64,000 nt of DNA from Burkholderiales bacterium (GCA_023511995.1 JAIMAL010000006.1:60417-124416); one strand, 5' to 3'. Shown: positions 1 to 9,028, counted from the first letter of the stretch. Numbers and translations are program-made. Notes: generated by a model not told the origin, from the letters alone.

Positions 1-32
1 AGGGCCAGCCAGCTCAACCCCGGGAAAGCATT

Positions 33-60
33 CCTTCGCATAATGTGTATTATGTCAAAT
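33..60. other. dif: dif site (XerC/XerD recombination site)
   Basis: A 28-bp dif-like site: XerC arm CCTTCGCATAA, 6-bp centre TGTGTA and XerD arm TTATGTCAAAT. From memory of the Escherichia coli dif sequence, 23 of 28 positions match, including all of the inner arm bases next to the centre. XerC and XerD resolve chromosome dimers here at the replication terminus. The strong minus-strand gene bias to the right fits a fork moving left towards it. A dif copy used by an integrative element is possible, but no such element is visible here. Confidence 0.85.
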
Positions 61-318
61 TAGTTGGGATTGTGGTTCAGGGCGCCGCGGGCGTCTTTCG
101 GCCCCCCACGCTCCCGCTCTGTTTCCCCCACCAGCCCGCGGCCCGGGCGAAACGATTTGGGGGCACGGGGATCCGGCCAAGACCCCAGGCTTGCCGCACT
201 GTCCGGAAACGTCGCGCGTGTGGTTGGTTCCCGCACGGAAGACGAACGCGGGCGTGGTAGTCCCCTCGCCGAGGGCGGGCTGTCGTGGGGACGAGGAAAC
301 GCTGAGTTGGGAAAACCC

Positions 319-534
319 TCACCCCACCGGCGTGGGATCGGAACGGGTGAGCGCGGAAAAGAGGCGCTCCAGCAGCGCATCGACGGCTGCCGCATCCTCG
401 GCAAAACCCCGCGCCCCCGCACCGGCCCGCGCCCCTTCACAGGCCGCGTTGAGGGCGGCCAGGCGCGCCAGGAACAGGCGCTCTTCGGCGGTAAGCGGCC
501 CTTGGGGAGAAACGTTCAAAGCAGGCATGGTCAC
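319..534 (-). CDS. small hypothetical protein (71 aa)
   Basis: I do not recognise this protein. It is a 71-residue, alanine- and leucine-rich, probably helical product with no signal peptide, membrane segment or cysteine motif. It begins MTMPALNV; a second ATG two codons in is an equally good start. It lies downstream of the tRNA-Leu gene on the same strand. The only support is an open frame with plausible amino-acid composition, so it could be a chance ORF in GC-rich DNA. Opposite-strand frames here are rich in Arg and Pro and look like shadows. Confidence 0.35.
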   Translation of the reverse strand: MTMPALNVSPQGPLTAEERLFLARLAALNAACEGARAGAGARGFAEDAAAVDALLERLFSALTRSDPTPVG

Positions 535-602
535 AGGATCCCGGTTTGCCTGCAGTAATCGGCAACGACGGCGGAAACTTTAGCGGCGACGCCGCTGGAC
601 AA

Positions 603-639
603 GAAAAAGGGAGAATCCGGGGAAAAAGGGAGAATCCGG
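603..639. repeat. short tandem repeat, two 18-bp copies at period 19
   Basis: Two identical 18-bp copies (603-620 and 622-639, each beginning GAAAAAGGG and ending ATCCGG) lie side by side just downstream of the tRNA-Leu gene. Read on the minus strand the unit has a C/T-rich run. It may be a simple slippage duplication; it lacks dyad symmetry, so it is not an obvious terminator. Confidence 0.8.
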
Positions 640-658
640 GGGGCTCAAGCCGGCGAAG

Positions 659-746
659 TGGTGCCCGGAGCCGGACTCGAACCGGCACGGGCTTTTGGCC
701 CGAGGGATTTTAAGTCCCTTGTGTCTACCTGTTCCACCACCCGGGC
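659..746 (-). tRNA. tRNA-Leu (anticodon TAA)
   Basis: An 88-nt gene including an encoded CCA. The acceptor GCCCGGG pairs with TCCGGGC (one G-T pair), the T-arm contains GGTTCGAGTCC, and the long variable arm is typical of a class II tRNA. The anticodon loop reads ACTTAAAAT, giving anticodon TAA. It is last in a three-tRNA transcript with tRNA-Gly and tRNA-Cys. Confidence 0.97.
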
Positions 747-751
747 GGATG

Positions 752-825
752 TGGAGGCGGGGGTCGGAATCGAACCGGCGTCCACGGCTTTGCAGGCCGC
801 TGCATAACCACTCTGCCACCCCGCC
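752..825 (-). tRNA. tRNA-Cys (anticodon GCA)
   Basis: A 74-nt gene including encoded CCA, with acceptor GGCGGGG pairing with CCCCGCC. The anticodon loop reads CCTGCAAAG, giving GCA, and the T-loop is GGTTCGATTCC. It is separated from tRNA-Leu by only 5 nt, so the two are surely cut from one precursor. Confidence 0.97.
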
Positions 826-929
826 CTGTGGAACCCACGGATTGCGAAACTGTGCAGATGGGCGCCAGACAGGCGCCCGGCAAAACTAAAAAGGGAAAAC
901 GAAGTACTCGCCTTCGCTTTCCCCGGATT

Positions 930-1005
930 TGGAGCGGGAAACGAGTCTCGAACTCGCGACCTCAACCTTGGCAAGGTTGCGCTCTACCAGCTGAGCTATT
1001 CCCGC
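930..1005 (-). tRNA. tRNA-Gly (anticodon GCC)
   Basis: A 76-nt gene with encoded CCA. The acceptor begins GCGGGAA, the D-arm is AGCTCAGCTGGTAGAGC, the anticodon loop is CTTGCCAAG (GCC) and the T-loop GAGTTCGAGACTC. It is first of the three tRNAs, about 100 nt before tRNA-Cys and directly behind a good sigma-70 promoter that overlaps the pgsA stop. Confidence 0.97.
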
Positions 1006-1020
1006 CTGACGAGAGCCGCC

Positions 1021-1048
1021 ATTTTACCCAAGCGCGGCGCGATGTCAA
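1021..1048 (-). promoter_or_regulatory. sigma-70 promoter for the tRNA-Gly/Cys/Leu cluster
   Basis: On the minus strand a perfect -35 hexamer TTGACA (1043-1048) is followed after 16 nt by TAAAAT (1021-1026). Transcription would start about 10 nt before the mature 5' end of tRNA-Gly. The -35 box lies over the last codon of pgsA, so the tRNAs can be expressed independently of pgsA. Confidence 0.75.
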
Positions 1049-1620
1049 CCAACCCCCCCGCCACGCGCCGAGCGCACCGCCTGCATCATGTAGTAGATCA
1101 TGGACAGGATGGTGAGAAGGGCCGCGAGATAAATGAGCCAGGTGCCCATCTCGCGGATGGGCAGTCCTGCCACCGGCTCCCCATAGAGGAGCAGCAGGAT
1201 GGCCACCATCTGGGAGGCGGTCTTGATCTTGCCAATGAAGGCCACCGCCACGCTCCTGCCCTGCCCCACCCCCGCCATCCACTCGCGCAGCGCCGAAATG
1301 GCGATCTCCCGCCCGATGATGATGAGGGCGATGACGCCTTCGACCCGTCCCAGCTCCAGCAGCATGATGAGCGCCGCGGCGACCATCAGCTTGTCCGCCA
1401 CCGGATCAAGGAAGGCGCCGAAGGGGGAAGTCTGGTTGAGCGCCCGGGCGAGGTAGCCATCCAGCCAGTCGGTGACGGCTGCGGCAGCGAAGAGGGCGGC
1501 GGCGGTCATGTTGAGGAGGTGGGCGTCAAGCCACCCTTCCGGTAGGTGGAAAAGCAGCACGAAAACCGGAATGAGGACGATGCGAAGCCAGGTGAGGAGG
1601 TTGGGCAGATTGAGCGGCAT
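1045..1620 (-). CDS. pgsA: CDP-diacylglycerol--glycerol-3-phosphate 3-phosphatidyltransferase
   Basis: PgsA makes phosphatidylglycerophosphate from CDP-diacylglycerol and glycerol-3-phosphate at the inner membrane, the committed step to phosphatidylglycerol and cardiolipin. The 191-residue protein is of normal length and mostly hydrophobic. The CDP-alcohol phosphotransferase signature is complete: Asp51, Asp54-Gly55, Ala58-Arg59, Gly68, Asp72 and Asp76. The start chosen is the one opening MPLNLPNLLTWLRI; upstream in-frame sequence is not family-like. It starts 4 nt after the uvrC stop, so the two are probably co-transcribed, and the tRNA cluster follows. Confidence 0.96.
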   Translation of the reverse strand: MPLNLPNLLTWLRIVLIPVFVLLFHLPEGWLDAHLLNMTAAALFAAAAVTDWLDGYLARALNQTSPFGAFLDPVADKLMVAAALIMLLELGRVEGVIALIIIGREIAISALREWMAGVGQGRSVAVAFIGKIKTASQMVAILLLLYGEPVAGLPIREMGTWLIYLAALLTILSMIYYMMQAVRSARGGGVG

Positions 1621-1624
1621 GGGA

Positions 1625-3421
1625 TCAGTGAAAAGAGGCGTAGATTTTTTCCGCCAGGGTGCGGCTGATGCCCTCCACCTTGGCCAGCTCGTCAATGCTG
1701 GCATCCCGCAGGCCCTTCAGCCCGCCGAAACGGCGCAAAAGCATCTGTCGCCGCTTGGGGCCCACGCCCGGGATTTCGTCCAGCAGGGAATGGGTGCGCG
1801 CCTTGCCCCGGCGCGCGCGGTGGCCGGTGATGGCGAAACGGTGGGCTTCGTCGCGGATTTGCTGGATGAGATGCAGGCCCGGATGGTCAGTGGGTAGACG
1901 CAGCGGTTCCCTTCTGTCACCAAAGACCAGTTGCTCGAGCCCGGGCTTGCGTCCCGGGCCCTTGGCCACGCCCACCACTTCCACCTCGCCCACCCCTAGC
2001 TCGGCGAGCACGCTGCGCGCCACGGCCACCTGGCCACGGCCGCCATCGATGAGGAGCAGGTCGGGCAGCTTCCCCTCCCCTGCCGCCAGCCGGCGGTAGC
2101 GGCGGGTGAGGGCTTGCCGCATCGCGCCGTAATCGTCGCCCGCCACCCCCGGCTCGATGTTGAAACGGCGGTATTCCGCGGGTCTCAGGGCGAAGTCGTC
2201 ATAGACCACACAGGCGGCGACGGTGGCCTCGCCGAGGGTGTGGGAGATGTCGAAGCACTCGATGCGGCGCAGGCTTTCGGGCAGTCCCAGCGCCTCCAGC
2301 AAGGCGGCGAGGCGGGCCTCTTGGGTGCTTTGCTGGGCAAGCCGCTGCCGGATGGCAAGCAGCGCATTCTTCGCCGCCATCTCCAGCCACACCCGGCGCT
2401 CACCGGTCACACGGTTGACGATCTGCACCCGATGTCCGCTGGTGGCACTCAAGAGTTCGCCGAGCTCCGCCCGGTCGATGTCGGTGTTGACCAGGATGAG
2501 GGGGGGAGCCGGCTGTTCCCCGTAATGCTGGGCGAGGAAAGCTTCCAGGATGCGGGCCGGGTCGTGCCCTTCCGCATGCTGGGGGAAGATGGCCTTGTCC
2601 CCCAGGTGCCGGCCGGCGCGGATCATGGTCAGATTGACACAGGCAAGCCCCGCCTCCACCGCCACGGCCACCACATCCGCGTTTACCTGCCGCCCGCTTT
2701 CCACGAACTGGCGCTCCTGCACCGCCCGCAGGGCCTTGATCCGGTCCCGGTAGAAGGCCGCCTCCTCATAGGCCTGGGCTTCCGAGGCGGCCAGCATGGC
2801 CTGGGTCAGTTCGTCGAGGACGTGCTGCTCCCGCCCCAGGAGAAAGGCGCTGGCCCGTTCCACCTCTCGGGCGTAGTCGGCCTCGCTCACCGCCCCCACG
2901 CAGGGTGCGGTGCAGCGTTGGATCTGGTGCAAAAGGCAGGGACGGGAACGGTGGCTGAACACCCCATCCTCGCAGGTGCGCAGGCGGAAGACTTTCTGCA
3001 AAAGCTGGATGCTTTCCCGCACCGCATGGGCGTTGGGATAGGGGCCGAAATAGCGGTCGCCCTTTTTCTGCGGTCCCCGATGCAAGGCCAGGCGGGGGAA
3101 GGCATGACCGGTGAGGACAATGTAGGGATAGGACTTGTCGTCGCGGAAGAGAATGTTGTAGCGGGGGGCCAGGCCCTTGATCAGATTGTTTTCCAGGAGC
3201 AGGGCCTCGTGCTCGGAGCGGGTGACGGTGATCTCGACGCGCGCCACCTGGGACAGCATGAGCTGGATGCGGGGGGAAAGAACGGTCTTCTGGAAATAGG
3301 ACGAGACCCGCTTTTTGAGGTCCCGCGCCTTGCCCACGTAAAGCACGTTCCCGTCCGCCCCCAACATGCGATAGACCCCCGGCAGATGGGGCAGACCGGC
3401 CAGGAAGGTCGTGTCCAACAT
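1625..3421 (-). CDS. uvrC: UvrABC excision nuclease subunit C
   Basis: UvrC makes both incisions flanking a lesion in nucleotide excision repair, acting with UvrA and UvrB. The 598-residue protein has an N-terminal GIY-YIG nuclease domain (GVYRML near 15, LYVGKA near 27), a cysteine-containing middle region, a UVR domain around 200-235, the RNase H-like endonuclease core (FDISHTLGE near 390, LLIDGGRGQ near 455) and C-terminal helix-hairpin-helix repeats (IPGVGPKRR near 550). All catalytic blocks are present and the length is usual. Coupling to pgsA is common in Proteobacteria. Confidence 0.98.
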   Translation of the reverse strand: MLDTTFLAGLPHLPGVYRMLGADGNVLYVGKARDLKKRVSSYFQKTVLSPRIQLMLSQVARVEITVTRSEHEALLLENNLIKGLAPRYNILFRDDKSYPYIVLTGHAFPRLALHRGPQKKGDRYFGPYPNAHAVRESIQLLQKVFRLRTCEDGVFSHRSRPCLLHQIQRCTAPCVGAVSEADYAREVERASAFLLGREQHVLDELTQAMLAASEAQAYEEAAFYRDRIKALRAVQERQFVESGRQVNADVVAVAVEAGLACVNLTMIRAGRHLGDKAIFPQHAEGHDPARILEAFLAQHYGEQPAPPLILVNTDIDRAELGELLSATSGHRVQIVNRVTGERRVWLEMAAKNALLAIRQRLAQQSTQEARLAALLEALGLPESLRRIECFDISHTLGEATVAACVVYDDFALRPAEYRRFNIEPGVAGDDYGAMRQALTRRYRRLAAGEGKLPDLLLIDGGRGQVAVARSVLAELGVGEVEVVGVAKGPGRKPGLEQLVFGDRREPLRLPTDHPGLHLIQQIRDEAHRFAITGHRARRGKARTHSLLDEIPGVGPKRRQMLLRRFGGLKGLRDASIDELAKVEGISRTLAEKIYASFH

Positions 3422-3462
3422 CTCAGATTCCGCTTGAGGTTGTCTATGTAAGAGTTTGATAT

Positions 3463-3651
3463 TCAGTCACTTTCATCGAGCAGCTTGCCGCCGATGGCCC
3501 ATTGCTCGTCCGGCAGCTCATCGAAGGCGATGTAGGTGTAGGACTTGGGTTTGTGGGCGATGCGTTCAAGGGTGTCCGTGATTTCCTCGGCGATTTTGCG
3601 CTTCTGCTCCCGGGTCAGGGTGCCGGCGATACGGATGTTGACGTAGGGCAT
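3463..3651 (-). CDS. 4-oxalocrotonate tautomerase family protein
   Basis: A 62-residue protein of the 4-oxalocrotonate tautomerase superfamily. Met is followed directly by Pro, which becomes the catalytic N-terminal proline after processing (PYVNIRIAG). The C-terminal WAIGGKLL block matches the conserved WxIGG element. Such proteins form hexamers or dimers and tautomerise enol/keto acids, but the natural substrate cannot be deduced and no aromatic-degradation genes are near. It is 1 nt from the uracil-DNA glycosylase gene and probably translated from the same message. Confidence 0.88.
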   Translation of the reverse strand: MPYVNIRIAGTLTREQKRKIAEEITDTLERIAHKPKSYTYIAFDELPDEQWAIGGKLLDESD

Positions 3652-3652
3652 G

Positions 3653-4285
3653 TCAGCTCCTCTCCAAGTGGCTTCGAATGGCCGCCACCACGGCCTCGAA
3701 CATGGCCGGGGTGAGGCGTCGCGTCTGGGTATTGTAGCGGCTGCAGTGATAGCTATCGAAGAGCGTCAGGCGCGGCAGGTGATGCACCCTGCCATGGCCG
3801 AAGGGAAAATCCCGGGCGCGGACCCCCAGCGCCTGCAGCACGGCATGGTGGGCGATCTGGCCCAAGGCGAGGACCGCGGAATTCTTATCCAGCGCTTGAA
3901 GTTCTGATGCCAAGTACTTGTTGCAGCATCTGATTTCCTCTGGCGTCGGCTTGTTCTGCGGGGGCAGGCATTTGACCGCATTGGTGATGCGGCAGTCGAT
4001 GAGCTCCAGGCCGTCCGCGGCGTGTTCCGCCACCGGCCGGTTGGCGAAACCGAAACGGTAGAGGGTGGCGTAGAGGAGGATGCCGGCGTAATCGCCGGTA
4101 AAGGGTCGGCCGGTGCGGTTGGCGCCGTGCAGGCCCGGGGCGAGTCCCACCACCAGCAGTCTCGGACGGGAGGCGCCGAAGGGCGGCACCGGCCGTGCAT
4201 GGTAGTCTGGATGGCGCCGCCGCACCTCGGCGAGGAAGGCCGAAAGGCGCGGACAGTCTTCACAGGCGGCTTCGAAAGTCTTCAT
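3653..4285 (-). CDS. family 5 (UDGb-type) iron-sulfur uracil-DNA glycosylase
   Basis: Predicted to remove uracil and other deaminated bases from DNA. Motif A is GLAPGLHGANRTGRPFTGD (47-65), the family 5 form, which lacks the acidic catalytic residue of other uracil glycosylases. Motif B is YHCSRYNTQTRRLT (His180). Cysteines at 8, 11, 106 and 120/121 could bind the [4Fe-4S] cluster known in families 4 and 5. It is 210 residues long. Its start overlaps the stop of the CDF exporter gene by 4 nt, so the two are translationally coupled. Confidence 0.9.
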   Translation of the reverse strand: MKTFEAACEDCPRLSAFLAEVRRRHPDYHARPVPPFGASRPRLLVVGLAPGLHGANRTGRPFTGDYAGILLYATLYRFGFANRPVAEHAADGLELIDCRITNAVKCLPPQNKPTPEEIRCCNKYLASELQALDKNSAVLALGQIAHHAVLQALGVRARDFPFGHGRVHHLPRLTLFDSYHCSRYNTQTRRLTPAMFEAVVAAIRSHLERS

Positions 4286-5214
4286 GTCCCGGATTTGCCC
4301 GATCGGGAGCGCAGACCGGAAAGCGAGGCCACCGCCCGCGTCGGGGGCCGCAGCTCCGGCTGCACGGTGACGTGGCCGATGCCGAAGCGCCCATCCAAAA
4401 GCTCCTGGATCGCCGCCAGGGTGCGCGGCCAGCGGGAAAGGTCGTTCACCACCACGTGGGCGGAAAGGGCGATGCGTCCGCTGGCTAAAGTCCAGATGTG
4501 CAGGTCATGGACGGACTCCACCCCGGGCACCTGGGCCAACGCCCGGCCCACTTCGTCCAGAGCGAGGCTGGGGGGCACACCTTCCATGAGGACGTTGAGC
4601 GCCTCCCGCAGCAGGCGCAGGGTGGCGAAAAGAATGAGGCCCGCCACCACGAGGGAGAGAAGGGGGTCGGCCAGGCTCCAGCCGGTGAAATGCACGATGG
4701 CACCGGCGGTGAGGGCGGCCACCGAGCCGGCGAGGTCCCCCAGGACATGCAGCAGGGCGGCACGCACGTTTAGTCCCGTCCCGCCCCGGCTCAGCACCCA
4801 GGCCACCAGGACATTGATGGCGAGTCCTACGGCGGCGATGCCCATCACCCAGGCGCCGGCCACGGGGCGGGGATGGAGCAAGCGGTCCACTGCCTCGACG
4901 ACAATGTACACGATCACCGCCAGCATCAGGACACCATTGGTGAGCCCGCCCACCACTTCCGCCCGCGCAAGCCCATAACTGTGCCGCGCCGAGGGCGGCT
5001 GGCGGGAAAGCCAGGCGGCAAAAGCGGCAAGGAGCAGGGAAAAGGCATCGGTGGCCATGTGGCCGGCATCGGACAACAGGGCGAGTGACCCCGCCCAGAA
5101 GCCGCCCACCGCCTCCACCAGGGCAAAGCCCAGGGTGAGCGCCACCGCCCAGCCCAAGGCGCGGCCGGCCGCGTGTTCGTGGTGAGGGTGGGCGTGGGGT
5201 TCGGCGGGGTGCAC
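4282..5214 (-). CDS. cation diffusion facilitator (Zn/Cd/Co efflux)
   Basis: A 310-residue inner-membrane cation/proton antiporter of the CzcD/ZitB type. The N-terminus is His-rich (residues 6-14), as expected for cytosolic metal capture. The transport site is intact: Asp49, His52 and Asp56 in helix 2, and His156 and Asp160 in helix 5. Six transmembrane helices precede a C-terminal cytosolic domain (VESVHDLHIWTL). Zinc is the likeliest substrate from the HxxxD/HxxxD pattern, but cadmium or cobalt cannot be excluded. No metal regulator gene is adjacent. Confidence 0.92.
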   Translation of the reverse strand: MHPAEPHAHPHHEHAAGRALGWAVALTLGFALVEAVGGFWAGSLALLSDAGHMATDAFSLLLAAFAAWLSRQPPSARHSYGLARAEVVGGLTNGVLMLAVIVYIVVEAVDRLLHPRPVAGAWVMGIAAVGLAINVLVAWVLSRGGTGLNVRAALLHVLGDLAGSVAALTAGAIVHFTGWSLADPLLSLVVAGLILFATLRLLREALNVLMEGVPPSLALDEVGRALAQVPGVESVHDLHIWTLASGRIALSAHVVVNDLSRWPRTLAAIQELLDGRFGIGHVTVQPELRPPTRAVASLSGLRSRSGKSGT

Positions 5215-5228
5215 GGCTCTCGCTCCGG

Positions 5229-6278
5229 TCAGAGGGCGAGCTCACCGCTTTTGCCGCCGATTTCCCCCACCGCGTGCACGGCCGCGGCGTAATGGGGGTC
5301 TTCGTGCAGGCGGACGGGATCGGGGGCGCCGGGCCGGCCATGCAGGCGCGCCAGGCGGACCAGGCTCACCGGCGGGGGGGTCCATTGCAGGCGATCGAGC
5401 ACCTTTTGCGCCCCATCGGGATCGTTGCACACCAGCACCATGTCACAGCCGGCCTCGAGGGCGGCGCGGGCCCGATCCACCACGTCGCCGGCAACACTGG
5501 CGCCCTCCATGCTCAGATCGTCACTGAAGATGGCACCATCGAACCCCAGTTCCCCGCGCAGGATGCCCTTGAGCCAGACGGGCGAAAACCCCGCCGGTCG
5601 ATCATCGACGCGGGGATAGATCACGTGCGCAGGCATGATCGCCGGCAGTCCGAAATGGATCATGCGGCGGAAAGGAATGAGATCGGCGAGCTCCAGATCG
5701 ACCCGCTCCCGCTCGTCCACCGGCACCGCCACGTGGGAATCCGCGACCACATGGCCGTGGCCGGGGAAATGTTTGCCCACCGCGGCCATCCCCCCCTCCT
5801 TCATCCCCAGCATGAAGGCATGGGCGAGCTCGGCCACCGCCTGGGGCTCCCGGTGAAAAGCGCGGTCGCCGATCACCTCGCTCACCCCGTAGTCGAGATC
5901 AAGCACCGGCGCGAAGCTGAAATCCACGCCGCAGGCGCGCAACTCCGCCGCCGCCACGTAGCCCACCTGATGGGCGAGCCGCCGCGCCCGCTGGGGGTGT
6001 TCGTCCCAGATTTCGCCCAGGCGGCGCATGGGCGGCAGAAGGGTGAAACCCTCGCGAAACCGCTGCACCCGCCCTCCTTCGTGGTCCACGCCGATGAGGA
6101 GCCTCGGCTCCCGCAGGGCGTGCAGCCTCCGGGTGAGGGAAACAAGCTGCGCAGGGGAGGCGTAGTTGCGGGCAAAGAGGATGACGCCCCCCACCAGGGG
6201 ATGGGCAAGACGGGCGAGCTCCTCGGCGGTGGGTTCGGTCCCCGCCAGGTCCACCATCACCGGGCCCAGGGGTTTCAT
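5229..6278 (-). CDS. nagZ: beta-N-acetylhexosaminidase (peptidoglycan recycling)
   Basis: NagZ releases GlcNAc from GlcNAc-anhydroMurNAc-peptides in the cytoplasm during cell-wall recycling. The 349-residue single-domain GH3 enzyme contains [12 protein letters not shown] (63-74), the family signature KHFPGHGHV with its catalytic His loop (169-177), and the nucleophile Asp in [10 protein letters not shown] (251-260). The start at [10 protein letters not shown] is chosen because it overlaps the acpS stop by 4 nt (ATGA) and matches the family N-terminus; longer in-frame sequence upstream lies inside acpS. Confidence 0.96.
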   Translation of the reverse strand: MKPLGPVMVDLAGTEPTAEELARLAHPLVGGVILFARNYASPAQLVSLTRRLHALREPRLLIGVDHEGGRVQRFREGFTLLPPMRRLGEIWDEHPQRARRLAHQVGYVAAAELRACGVDFSFAPVLDLDYGVSEVIGDRAFHREPQAVAELAHAFMLGMKEGGMAAVGKHFPGHGHVVADSHVAVPVDERERVDLELADLIPFRRMIHFGLPAIMPAHVIYPRVDDRPAGFSPVWLKGILRGELGFDGAIFSDDLSMEGASVAGDVVDRARAALEAGCDMVLVCNDPDGAQKVLDRLQWTPPPVSLVRLARLHGRPGAPDPVRLHEDPHYAAAVHAVGEIGGKSGELAL

Positions 6279-6661
6279 CCCCTCCCCTCCAACACCACGA
6301 AAGCCGCCACCAGTTCCTTTTCGTCGCTCACCGAGAGGTGACAGGCGACAATGCCCTGTTCGGCAAGCCACGCCCCCAGCGCGCCGTCCCAGGCGATGCC
6401 GGGTTTGCCCAGGGCATCATGGGTGATGGTGAGGCGGGTGAGGCTGACGGGATGGCGCAGGCCCAGGCCGGTGGCCTTGGCGAAGGCTTCCTTGGCGGCG
6501 AAACGCTTGGCGAGGAAACGGGCGGGAAAGGTGCTGGCGTCGAATTCCGCCCATTCCAAGGGGCTGAGCAGATGGCGAGCGAAGCGCTGTCCGTGGTGGG
6601 CCAGGATGGCGGCCATGCGGCGCACTTCCACGATGTCGGTGCCGATGCCGTAGATGGCCAT
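6275..6661 (-). CDS. acpS: holo-[acyl-carrier-protein] synthase
   Basis: AcpS transfers 4'-phosphopantetheine from CoA to acyl carrier protein. The 128-residue protein begins [11 protein letters not shown] with metal-binding Asp9, and has the [10 protein letters not shown] helix carrying the catalytic Glu and Lys. The C-terminal [16 protein letters not shown] strand is typical. It lies between pdxJ (7 nt upstream) and nagZ (4-nt overlap), an order widespread in Betaproteobacteria. Confidence 0.97.
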   Translation of the reverse strand: MAIYGIGTDIVEVRRMAAILAHHGQRFARHLLSPLEWAEFDASTFPARFLAKRFAAKEAFAKATGLGLRHPVSLTRLTITHDALGKPGIAWDGALGAWLAEQGIVACHLSVSDEKELVAAFVVLEGRG

Positions 6662-6668
6662 GACCGGC

Positions 6669-7397
6669 TCACAGGCCGCGCGCCGCCAGCATCAGGCGCT
6701 TCATCTCCCGCACGGCGGCTTCCCAGCCGACGAAGAGGGCATGGGCGACGATGGCATGACCGATGTTCAATTCCCGGACCTCGGGAATCGCCGCGATGCG
6801 CTGCACGTTGTGGTAATGCAGGCCGTGGCCGGCGTTGATGATGAGCCCCAGCCGGGCACCGAAGGCCGCCGCGCTGCGGATGCGCTCGTACTCCTCGTCA
6901 CACGCCGGGCCCGGCTCCAGATTGGCATAACAGCCGGTGTGGAGTTCCACCACCGGCGCCCCTGCCTCCTTGGCGGCGCGGACCTGCTCCGCCTCCGGCG
7001 CGATGAAGAGGGAGACGCGGATGCCGGCCCGCCCCAGCACCTCGCAGGCATGGCGCACCCGGTCGAATTGGGCCACCACGTCGAGGCCCCCTTCCGTGGT
7101 GAGCTCCTCGCGCCGCTCCGGCACCAGACAGACGTCCTGCGGCCGCACCCGCTGGGCGATGGCGAGCATTTCCTCGGTCACCGCCATTTCCAGGTTCATG
7201 CGCGTCATCAGGGTCTGGCGCAGGATTTCCACGTCCGCGTCCTGGATGTGCCGGCGGTCCTCCCGCAGATGCAGGGTGATGGCGTCCGCCCCGGCGGATT
7301 CCGCCATCAGCGCCGCCTGCACCGGGCTGGGGTAGCGTGTGCCGCGTGCCTGGCGCACGGTGGCAATGTGGTCGATGTTGACACCCAGGTAGATCAT
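6669..7397 (-). CDS. pdxJ: pyridoxine 5'-phosphate synthase
   Basis: PdxJ condenses 1-deoxy-D-xylulose 5-phosphate with 3-amino-2-oxopropyl phosphate to form pyridoxine 5'-phosphate. The 242-residue TIM barrel begins [19 protein letters not shown], with the conserved NIDHIATxR element, and has the catalytic ELHTGCYA and [11 protein letters not shown] phosphate-binding segments. The ATG at 7397 is used because the sequence before it encodes the recO 3' region in another frame. The substrate deoxyxylulose phosphate is also the substrate of dxr, encoded at 46090-47271. Confidence 0.97.
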   Translation of the reverse strand: MIYLGVNIDHIATVRQARGTRYPSPVQAALMAESAGADAITLHLREDRRHIQDADVEILRQTLMTRMNLEMAVTEEMLAIAQRVRPQDVCLVPERREELTTEGGLDVVAQFDRVRHACEVLGRAGIRVSLFIAPEAEQVRAAKEAGAPVVELHTGCYANLEPGPACDEEYERIRSAAAFGARLGLIINAGHGLHYHNVQRIAAIPEVRELNIGHAIVAHALFVGWEAAVREMKRLMLAARGL

Positions 7398-7404
7398 CGG
7401 TGGA

Positions 7405-8127
7405 TCACAGTTCCTGCAGGTCCATGAGGAGTTGCCGGGTTTGCAGGTTTTCCCCGCCCAACTGATGGGCAATCAACAGGCGCATGAGCTGCTTCGCCTC
7501 CGCGAGCATCAGGGGATCGGAATAGTCATCGCGGGCAAGGGCAATGAGCGTGCTGCCCCGCAATTGTACACCGCCCGTCCCTTTCTCCGCCCGCACCGGG
7601 CCGTGTTCCGGCTGATAGACGTAGAGGGCATCCGGATCGATGGGGGTGTCGCTCATCGCCTCTTGTTCCAGCACCAGGGCATAGCCCAGTTCCCGCAGCA
7701 GCGCCTTTTCGAAACGCCGGAGCACCGGTGCGGCCGCGGCTCCCTCCCCCAACGCCCGCAGGGCGCTCTGGTAATGCTCGAAGAGGAGCGGGTGAGGGTC
7801 CTCCCGGGGCAGCAGGCGAAGCAGAAGTTCATTGAGATAGAAGCCACACATGAGGGCGGGCCCTTTCAGGGGCATCTGCCCCCCCTGCCACTCCGCCTGC
7901 TTCAGGGTGCGCAGCTCCCCTTTGCCGAACCAGGACAGGCGCAGGGGCTGGAAAGGCTGCAACAGGCCGCGCACCGGCGAGCGCGGGCGCCGCGCCCCAC
8001 GCGCGATGAGGGCAAGGCGTCCCTGTTCCCGGGCGAAGATTTCCACCAATAGGCTCGTCTCCCGGTAAGGACGCGTGTGGAGGACGTAGGCAGGTTGATG
8101 GTCCTGCGGCCGGTCGGGCGCCGCCAT
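7405..8127 (-). CDS. recO: DNA repair protein RecO
   Basis: RecO anneals SSB-coated single strands and helps RecR load RecA in RecF-pathway recombination. The 240-residue protein has the N-terminal OB fold ([18 protein letters not shown], about 14-31; [11 protein letters not shown]) and a helical C-terminal domain ([11 protein letters not shown] near 95). The four-cysteine zinc finger of some RecO proteins is absent, as in many Proteobacteria. It follows era by 4 nt, the standard rnc-era-recO-pdxJ order. Confidence 0.95.
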   Translation of the reverse strand: MAAPDRPQDHQPAYVLHTRPYRETSLLVEIFAREQGRLALIARGARRPRSPVRGLLQPFQPLRLSWFGKGELRTLKQAEWQGGQMPLKGPALMCGFYLNELLLRLLPREDPHPLLFEHYQSALRALGEGAAAAPVLRRFEKALLRELGYALVLEQEAMSDTPIDPDALYVYQPEHGPVRAEKGTGGVQLRGSTLIALARDDYSDPLMLAEAKQLMRLLIAHQLGGENLQTRQLLMDLQEL

Positions 8128-8131
8128 GACT

Positions 8132-9028
8132 TTACTCGGAATAGCCGAGGCTTTTCACCGCACGTTCGTCGTCCGCCCAGCCGCTGCGCACCTTCACCCA
8201 CAGCTCCAGATACACCTTGCCGCCGAAGAGTCGTTCCATGTCCCGGCGGGCCTCGCTGCCGATGGCCTTGAGCCGCTCGCCGCCTTTGCCGATGACGATG
8301 GCCTTCTGGCTTTCCTTGTCGACGATGATCGCTGCGTGGATGCGACGCAGCCTGCCTTCTTCTTCGAATTTCTCGATGACCACGGTGGCGCTGTAGGGAA
8401 TCTCGTCGCCTAGCAGACGGAAGATTTTCTCCCGCACCGCCTCCGCGGCAAGAAAGCGTTCGCTGCGGTCGGTGATGTCCTCCTTGTCGTAGAGGGGCGG
8501 CCCTTCCGGCAGATGGGGGCGGATGGCCGCCAGCAACTCCGGAATCTGGGAGTGGGTGGTCGCGCTGACGGGCACGATCTCGGCAAAGGGAAACACCTTG
8601 GCCATACGGTCGATGAAGGGCAGCAGTTGCAGCTTCTCCTTCACCGTGTCGGTCTTGTTCACCGCCAGGATCACCGGCCGGTCCCGGGGCAGGAGCTTCA
8701 CCACGGTTTCGTCCCGCTCATCATAGTGGAGCGCCTCCACCACGAAGACCACCACATCCACCCCGCTCAGGGCTTCCGTCACCGTGCGGTTCATGGTGCG
8801 GTTCAAGGCATTGCGATACTGCAACTGGAAGCCCGGTGTGTCCACGAAGATCCACTGCGCCGTGTCATCGGTGTGGATGCCCACGATGCGGTGACGCGTG
8901 GTCTGCGGCTTGTTGGAGGTGATGCTGATCTTCTCGCCGACGAGGGCGTTGAGTAGCGTCGATTTGCCCACGTTCGGGCGCCCCACGATGGCGATGAAAC
9001 CGGTGCGGAAGGGCGTGTTTTCGCTCAT
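8132..9028 (-). CDS. era: GTPase Era
   Basis: Era is an essential GTPase that binds the 3' end of 16S rRNA and checks 30S maturation. The 298-residue protein has G1 GRPNVGKST (16-24), G3 DTPGF, G4 NKTD, and a C-terminal KH domain with the [13 protein letters not shown] loop. The ATGA overlap with the rnc stop at 9025-9028 shows tight coupling between the rRNA-processing nuclease and this maturation factor. Confidence 0.98.
   Translation of the reverse strand: MSENTPFRTGFIAIVGRPNVGKSTLLNALVGEKISITSNKPQTTRHRIVGIHTDDTAQWIFVDTPGFQLQYRNALNRTMNRTVTEALSGVDVVVFVVEALHYDERDETVVKLLPRDRPVILAVNKTDTVKEKLQLLPFIDRMAKVFPFAEIVPVSATTHSQIPELLAAIRPHLPEGPPLYDKEDITDRSERFLAAEAVREKIFRLLGDEIPYSATVVIEKFEEEGRLRRIHAAIIVDKESQKAIVIGKGGERLKAIGSEARRDMERLFGGKVYLELWVKVRSGWADDERAVKSLGYSE

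Noticed and set aside
64..558. 164-codon plus-strand frame at the left edge
   Set aside because: Arg/Gly/Pro-rich with no conserved pattern, and overlaps a more plausible small minus-strand frame.
2114..3451. 445-codon plus-strand frame opposite uvrC
   Set aside because: Exact antisense shadow of a recognised gene; GC-rich codon bias leaves the opposite strand open. Composition has no domain-like pattern.
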